Source: Macquaria australasica
Taxonomy: Eukaryota > Chordata > Actinopteri > Centrarchiformes > Percichthyidae
Length of the DNA: 64,000 nucleotides
NCBI GenBank assembly: GCA_005408345.1
Contig: SEMN01000177.1
Coordinates: 856,433-920,432, forward strand
Reading direction: 5' to 3'
A model generated the notes under the pieces. The model was not told the DNA's origin, made no database searches, and worked only from the letters and a program-made list of their open reading frames with translations. The stretch's first letter is position 1, and every line of letters starts with the position of its first letter. Below are positions 58,583 to 64,000 of this stretch, piece after piece. A program made the position numbers and the translations under genes.

Positions 58583-58635
<53 letters not shown>
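58583..58635. repeat. (TG)n microsatellite
   Basis: About 26 uninterrupted TG units. Confidence 0.97.
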
Positions 58636-58636
<1 letters not shown>

Positions 58637-60215
58637 GGAGAGACAGACAAACAGAGAGATAGTTAAGTGTCTAAATCCAACTCTGGGAGACCTAAGAACA
58701 TCCCGAAAAATGCAAAAAAGTAACAAATGTTTTGTGAAGAATATGACCTTTGGGACACAATGTGCGCTATAAATCACATGCTTAATAGAGGTGTTCAGTA
58801 TTTGAACAAACAATTCATTACCACCGACTCCTCAAGCTGAAGTGAATACCCAAAATCATCAGTGTCATGACCGAATCAGCAGCTTTTTGTTCTGGAACTC
58901 TCCTCACTGTGCACAGGACCATCATGTGTTGATTCACCAGACTAAACTTACCTAGAATCCTTAATACTGAACTGAAGAGAGTCAAAAACAGTGTCGTAAC
59001 ATCATGGAGTCCTGAACAGTTATCCAATCGCTTAGCGCAATGAATATAAGCTAACCTATGACATTAGATATAGGATATAGGATATCCTCAGTGCTTCAGA
59101 AGATAGCAGAATAATTTCAGTTATATTGTATTTTACTTTTGTCCTACAGTAACCTGCCCCTTCTACTTCACTTCACATAATAATTTCCCACAATTACTAG
59201 AATGGCTTTCATCTCAAACTCAAAAAGCATGTCTTTTAAGAGCATTACATTTATGTCTGTTGAATTTACTGTTGGTGGAGAAATAATTTCTCTGCCTCTT
59301 CTATGATGAACTTCATCCTGTGTTTGAATTCTGCTAAAAAAAAAAGAGAAAGAAGACTTTGCTCTTTGATTTCTTCTTATTGTGCTCTTTGCTTTTCTTT
59401 GAGGGACCAAAACACCAAAACCTGACTTGCTGATGTTTTTGACTGCCGAATTGTGAAATATAAATATATTTACCACTCAGAGACCAAAACTTTTTAAATG
59501 CATTTTCAAAGCCTTTTATATTTCTGCATGCATTGACCTTCTTGTCTCTCTGTGTACCTCAACTTTATTGCCTAAAAGCCTTTATAAAACTGTTATTTTA
59601 GTCTAGAATTCTATTCAAGTCACACTTTACTGTCAGAGCCTTTCCTGTGTTTTTCAATGACAGGTAAAATAGTGTGAAAAGTTATTTCTTTGTTCAGTTA
59701 TTTTAACACCTATCATTCCATTTTATAAATGTATTTCAACCCAATGTTTTGCTCTTAATGAGACAAAAAATGCTTTAAAAAGTCTCACTAAACTCTCTCC
59801 CTTCCATTTTACCCAGCCAACTTTTCCATTAAAGAAACAAGCATGACATGACTGTGAATGGGGAAAGCATTAAAAAGATAATTTATTCCCAGAGTCACTA
59901 TTTAAGTTAAATGTCTGACTGCTGATCCAGAAGCTTTCCATTTCATTTTAAACACATTATGCAAATGACACAAGCTCATCAATGACTGTTTTAGTTGAAG
60001 AAGATTGACTGACCATCTGTGGCTGAGAATGACTTTGTTTACGTGTTCTACATGTTTGTCTCTTTGAGATGGATCAGGTATACAATTAAATGTGTACTGT
60101 GCAATTGTGTCACCAAAATATAAAACAGAGATTGAATCTGATTGTAGACATGGAAAATGTTTCTTTCCACTGTATTCAGACTCATTACACATGTGTTTAC
60201 TATTTAACAAAACTA
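58636..60215. other. Unassigned DNA
   Basis: TATAGGATATAGGATATC near 59068-59086 is a short TATAGGA direct repeat. An A-run lies at 59335-59344. Two 102-codon minus frames (59168-59476, 59902-60210) have no recognisable domain. Confidence 0.45.
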
Positions 60216-60382
60216 GGAGTCTACAGCCAGGCTAGCAGCCCTGTGCCGTTGTCTTAGGCACACTGGTGCTTTGAGCTAAATGCTTATATCAGCATGGCTG
60301 ACAATTACAATGTTGTTGATGTTTAGCAGGCAATGTTTATCATATTTAGCACCTTGGTTTGGTGTGCTAGCATGCTAATACA
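60216..60382 (+). repeat. Teleost interspersed repeat ('CATGCTAACATGCT' type), copy 2
   Basis: GAGTCTACAGCCAGGCTAGC, GGTGCTTTGAGCTAAATGCT, ATATCAGCATGGCTGACAAT, TGATGTTTAGCAGGCAATGT and GTGTGCTAGCATGCTAATAC match the order of copy 1 at 30997-31184. It keeps blocks that copy 1 lost and vice versa. It ends where the LINE fragment begins. Confidence 0.78.
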
Positions 60383-60992
60383 CCCCTCTCTACATCAGTG
60401 GAGCTGAGGTGGAGCAGGTGAACAGTTTTAGGTTCCTGGGAATCATCATCACAGAGAACCTGTCATGGACACCACACATCTCCACTCTGGTAAAGAAAGC
60501 TCAGAAATAACTGCATTTCTTAAGGAAACTCAAGAAGGCAAAATTCCCGTGCCAAGTTCTTGTTAGCTTTTACAGAGGAGCAATAGAAAGCATCCTGACT
60601 GGAAACATTACAAACTGGCATGGCATGGGATGTGCATGGCCCAGGACCGGAGGGCTCTGCAGTGGGTCATTAAAACTGCTCAGAACATCATGGGTACCCA
60701 TCTCCTGAGCATCAGTGACATCGGTGAGGTGAGGTGTCTGGCAGAGCCCAAAAGATACTAAAAGACAATACCCACCCCAGCCACAGCCTGTTCACCCGGC
60801 TGCCATCTGGCAAGCGATACAGAAGTATCTGCTGCTGTACCACCAGACTACAGAGAAGCTTCTTTTCTCAGGCTGCAAGACTCCTCAATTCAGCCTGTGC
60901 ACTTTTTTTTGTATCATGAAGGGACTACAGCTTGCATTCTGTTGTGTATACCTGTGTTGTATAATGATAAATAAATCAACCTTGAACCATGA
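60383..60992 (+). mobile_element. 5'-truncated LINE, C-terminal and 3' end
   Basis: Homology starts in the region after the reverse-transcriptase catalytic core, covers the C-terminus, and continues into a short 3'-UTR ending ATAATGATAAATAAATCAAC-CTTGAACCATGAA. The TTGAAC words are the tail repeats of this group as I recall them. The clade (I/Nimbus/other) is not resolved. It is related in layout to the fragment at 50640-51190. Confidence 0.82.
60391..60920 (+). pseudogene. LINE polyprotein C-terminal fragment, broken
   Basis: From 60391 the frame reads YISGAEVEQVNSFRFLGIII, then ENLSWTPHISTLVKKAQK, and stops at TAA 60508-60510. Beyond the stop, LHFLRKLKKAKF, SFYRGAIESILTGNITNWHG and, in a later frame, ILKDNTHPSHSLFTRLPSGK and RYRSICC...SQAARLLNSA are still visible, the latter within an open frame at 60734-60919. 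These are the usual C-terminal blocks of such LINEs. At least one stop and two frame changes make it dead; catalytic YADD and endonuclease parts are absent. Confidence 0.85.
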
Positions 60993-61298
60993 AGGGAAGG
61001 ATGGAGAAATGTTGCATTTCAAAAAATACCTGCATTCGTGTTGACATGGTCTTTTAACCAGTTTGTGTGTTGTGTCCATGTTTACATGTGTTTACTGCTG
61101 CTGCTAGTATAGCTACTGGTAAAATAATTATTCCACATTAATTTATGGAATTATTTTCAAGCTGTGCTATCCTTAAACACACAAACCCAAAAATGTATGT
61201 CACTTTGGATCCCACAGCTGCTTGTACAGCTATTCTTTCATCTTCCCTCATTTTCTATTGTCTCTTTCTTTTATTCTCTGTCAGTAGGTTTTATAGAT
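60993..61298. other. Unassigned DNA
   Basis: Nothing recognised up to the G-run at 61299-61312. Confidence 0.45.
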
Positions 61299-61472
61299 TA
61301 GGGGGGGGGGGGCTTGGTGGTCTGGATGTTACTTTATGGCCTCTAATTTCTTCATAAAATATAGACATAAAAATCACACACAAGTCACAAAGTGCACATA
61401 CACACACTCAACAACACTGCACTCTGGCTCTTTCGGTCATGCACAATTTACAGAGGGTGTAGACAGAAGGGG

Positions 61473-61575
<103 letters not shown>

Positions 61576-61952
61576 CTCAACTGTTATGTAGCTTTGACAC
61601 TCCCAGCTGTAATAACTCCCTCCTCACACATCAAAGACCTCATAACCCCAGGAAGGCAGAAGAAGAGATTGTTTGTGTTTTTCTGTGTGTGTGTGCCTTA
61701 ACAGCTACAGAATGTGTGTGTTTCCAGTGCACTCATGGTTGTATGCCTGCAGATAAATGTGACATATCACAGAGGTTGAAAACCAAGTACGATTGTGTGT
61801 GTTTGTGTGTATTTGAAAACTCTTAGAGAAAAGGAGAAATACTTTGTTCCATAATAACTTTGACTCTGAACCTTTCTGGTACTTTCAAATGATCAAAGGA
61901 TGTCTACTGTGCCCTCCCTGCTGAGCTCTCCCTAATTTAGACAGCAGCTTAT

Positions 61953-62029
61953 AGATCACTGTACACAAAGCAGAGAGGGTTACACACACACACACACAGA
62001 TCATTGTACATAAAGCACAGAGGGTTACA
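61953..62029 (+). repeat. 32-bp direct duplication around a (CA)n run
   Basis: AGATCACTGTACACAAAGCA... at 61953-61984 and AGATCATTGTACATAAAGCA... at 61998-62029 differ at 3 of 32 positions. A CA run lies between them. Confidence 0.92.
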
Positions 62030-62469
62030 ACAAAGTATAGTCTCTCAGATGTTCAGTTTGGATGGTCTGAAAGTTGTGAAAAATATCTTCCAACATTCAG
62101 AGAGGATTCTGTGTTCACTCTTGAACATCTATCCCGTCTGTGTTTCCAGGGATGGATGTAATACTTCCTTCATGCCGCTCGCTTTTGTTTTTTTTTAAAT
62201 CACAGTGCCTACAAGAGTGAGACCAATAAAACTTAACAGTGCCCTTTCAACATTCTTCATACTGTTGTCTTACTGTTGTTAGTGAGAGATCACTGTGAAA
62301 TAATTTTAATTCCTATCTAAGGACTGTACCAAGTCATTAACAAATGGAGGTGTTTTGTATCTAAATTTCCCTAAATGTTGCATTATTTGCTAAAATTGTG
62401 GTCACAAGTTTTACAGAAAATATCATTATAATAGAAACAAAGTATTCTTGCACAATGTTATAAGCTAAG
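62030..62469. other. Unassigned DNA
   Basis: AT-rich; no gene or repeat recognised. Confidence 0.45.
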
Positions 62470-62745
62470 TACGATGTCTTTCTGCATATTTTGCATCGAG
62501 GATGCTCGGATGATACATGGCAATGTGGAAAATACACGTGTGGCACTTGCAGATGAGCAGTACAGAACAGTGCGTGTTATTCTAAGGAATCTTGAATCTC
62601 TATGGGGAATTGAAGGCTGTCTGATAGCAGAGCAGCCTCTCCAGTCTGCTACGAGCACAGCCGGCGAATCTGGCGAGGAAAGACACAAATAACAGAGAGA
62701 GCAGCGGCTGGGACCAAGACAAGTCTGCCTCAAAACACCCACAAG
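62470..62745. other. Unexplained GC-balanced segment open on both strands
   Basis: Frames of 72 codons (+, 62474-62692) and 94 codons (-, 62458-62742) overlap. Unlike most frames in the window, these are not low complexity: the plus frame reads for example VALADEQYRTVRVILRNLES. I recognise no domain. There is no splice-site or promoter evidence strong enough to call an exon. It could be a transposon remnant, an exon, or chance. Confidence 0.3.
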
Positions 62746-64000
62746 ACCTTGAGACTGATATAGCAGGATATCACAGGTTCACGAGCAAGGGATATAAAAC
62801 AAAGAAAAAAAACAACATGCCAGCAGGGCCACCCTCCACACGTCATTATATCACAACTACCCTTCCCCAGCTGATTCTATGTTTTAAAAAACTAATTAAT
62901 GGCATCAACACTTAATTGTGCTATGTAGGAAGGCAGGAAATATGTATGCATGGAAATAATATTGAAAATAAAGCTCTGCATACTCTTCTGTCTCAGGTGG
63001 AAGTACATCCAGAGCTACCAGAGCTTCATGATGATCAACAGAAGTCCAGTCAGACCTCTGAGGAAATCCCAGGACTACCTCTTGAAACTGAAGATACTTT
63101 TTTTGAAGCAGCTTTTGTGTGTAGTGATAAAGCTAAAATATAAGTTACTGGCATAAAGAGTAACAACAAAAATATACAGTGACTAAATGGTTACAGTATA
63201 GGCAACTTGGTCTGTTGTGAATGTGTGGAGATTGGCCTGAGGCTGACGTTAGATTATGGGCCTGAATTATTATCCCATTCTGCCCCAGCCTGTGTGCCAA
63301 CTATAAATGCAATATTATATGTTCTTCTCCCCAAGTTTGAGGGCAGCCACTAAAAAAAACAAAAAAACAACTACATAATGTGGCTTTTCCAACATGGTTG
63401 ACAACACATCCTCCTCACTAATTAACAAACATTTAAAAAGGAACCGGAAACAACCTCATACACCACCCCAATAAGAAAGAAGTATTTGACAAGAGAATAT
63501 TCTGTAGTATATTATCAATTTGATTTTGATGCTTTATACAAAAGGGAACCAAAAAGGTAAAAGTGTCCAGCATTTTCTGTATGAACAGCTCACTCACTGT
63601 TTTCTCTCAGAGTAATTAGATTCAACTCCCAAAGGTATACTCCACGGAAAACCTGTGTTTTTGAGTATCAAAAACATATCAAGCAAACACGGATTCCCCC
63701 AGAAAATTGGTTTGACAAGGTGACAAACGCTGAGTGCTACAGTGATTTTTTCTTCAAACGTTCCATCTTTGTAACTGATTGAGTTCAAGTTTGTTTTTTA
63801 CCCCAAACATAACGACATGCTGAAGCAAACATACGGTACAATATGATCAATCACCAGCTGGCATGAATCTGATAAATCCTGATGCATCGTCTCGCCTCAT
63901 GATCAATTGAGTTACTAGATGGAGGGTTTAAGCAGTCGCCTCAGTCATTAAATACATGGCCTTTTGCTGTGTGATGTAGTGCCTATGCACTTTTACTGTG
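62746..64000. other. Unassigned DNA to window end
   Basis: A-runs at 62802-62810 and 63352-63370. The plus frames at 62916-63143 are under 80 codons with no known domain. No repeat is recognised. Confidence 0.45.

Overview
This window reads as non-coding DNA from a ray-finned fish, most likely a percomorph teleost. Four things suggest this: very dense (CA)n/(GT)n and (GA)n microsatellites; several LINE 3' ends of the type common in fish genomes; a decayed Tc1-like transposon with the terminal motif CACTATATGGCCAAAAG; and many short inverted-repeat elements (MITE-like) whose sequence I associate with fish. The species and chromosome cannot be determined from the sequence. Element family names come from memory of teleost repeats, not from a search.

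I find no protein-coding gene that I can support. The longest open frames (about 130-160 codons) lie in microsatellites, purine or pyrimidine tracts, or transposon remnants. The only recognisable protein homologies are dead: the C-terminal part of a LINE reverse transcriptase with its YADD box (27988-28858), two other LINE C-terminal fragments (50690-50936 and 60391-60920), and a Tc1 transposase fragment on the minus strand (about 12620-13050). The window is therefore intergenic or deep-intronic.

Layout. 1-8.9 kb: microsatellites, a GA-rich tract, a Tc1-type MITE fragment and a 119-bp (AC)n array. 8.6-15.2 kb: a degenerate tandem repeat of about 115 bp, a candidate conserved non-coding element (CNE) between a pyrimidine and a purine tract, the Tc1 fossil, and an inverted-repeat element with 3-bp flanking duplications. 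17-25 kb: a LINE tail, a second CNE-like block, two interspersed repeats and a 1.0-kb inverted-repeat element. 27.4-31.2 kb: a palindromic MITE, the best-preserved LINE, another MITE and a repeat abutting it. 34-37.3 kb: repeat copies and a MITE holding an antisense LINE tail. 43.7-44.5 kb: a CNE-like block and a purine tract with the only assembly gap (20 N). 47.4-51.7 kb: two MITEs, a CNE-like block beside a G-run, and three retroelement 3' ends in a row. 53.3-55.2 kb: three repeats and a strong CNE-like block. 57.5 kb: a 13-bp minisatellite. 60.2-62.7 kb: a repeat, a LINE end, a (CA)n array, a local duplication and an unexplained double-strand-open segment.

No genes act together here. The biology on show is transposon accumulation and possible long-range regulatory DNA. 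I see no sign of a new encoded system. The best leads are the CNE-like blocks, the overlapping inverted repeats at 4839-4882, the nested and abutting transposon insertions, and an octamer-motif pair inside a MITE.
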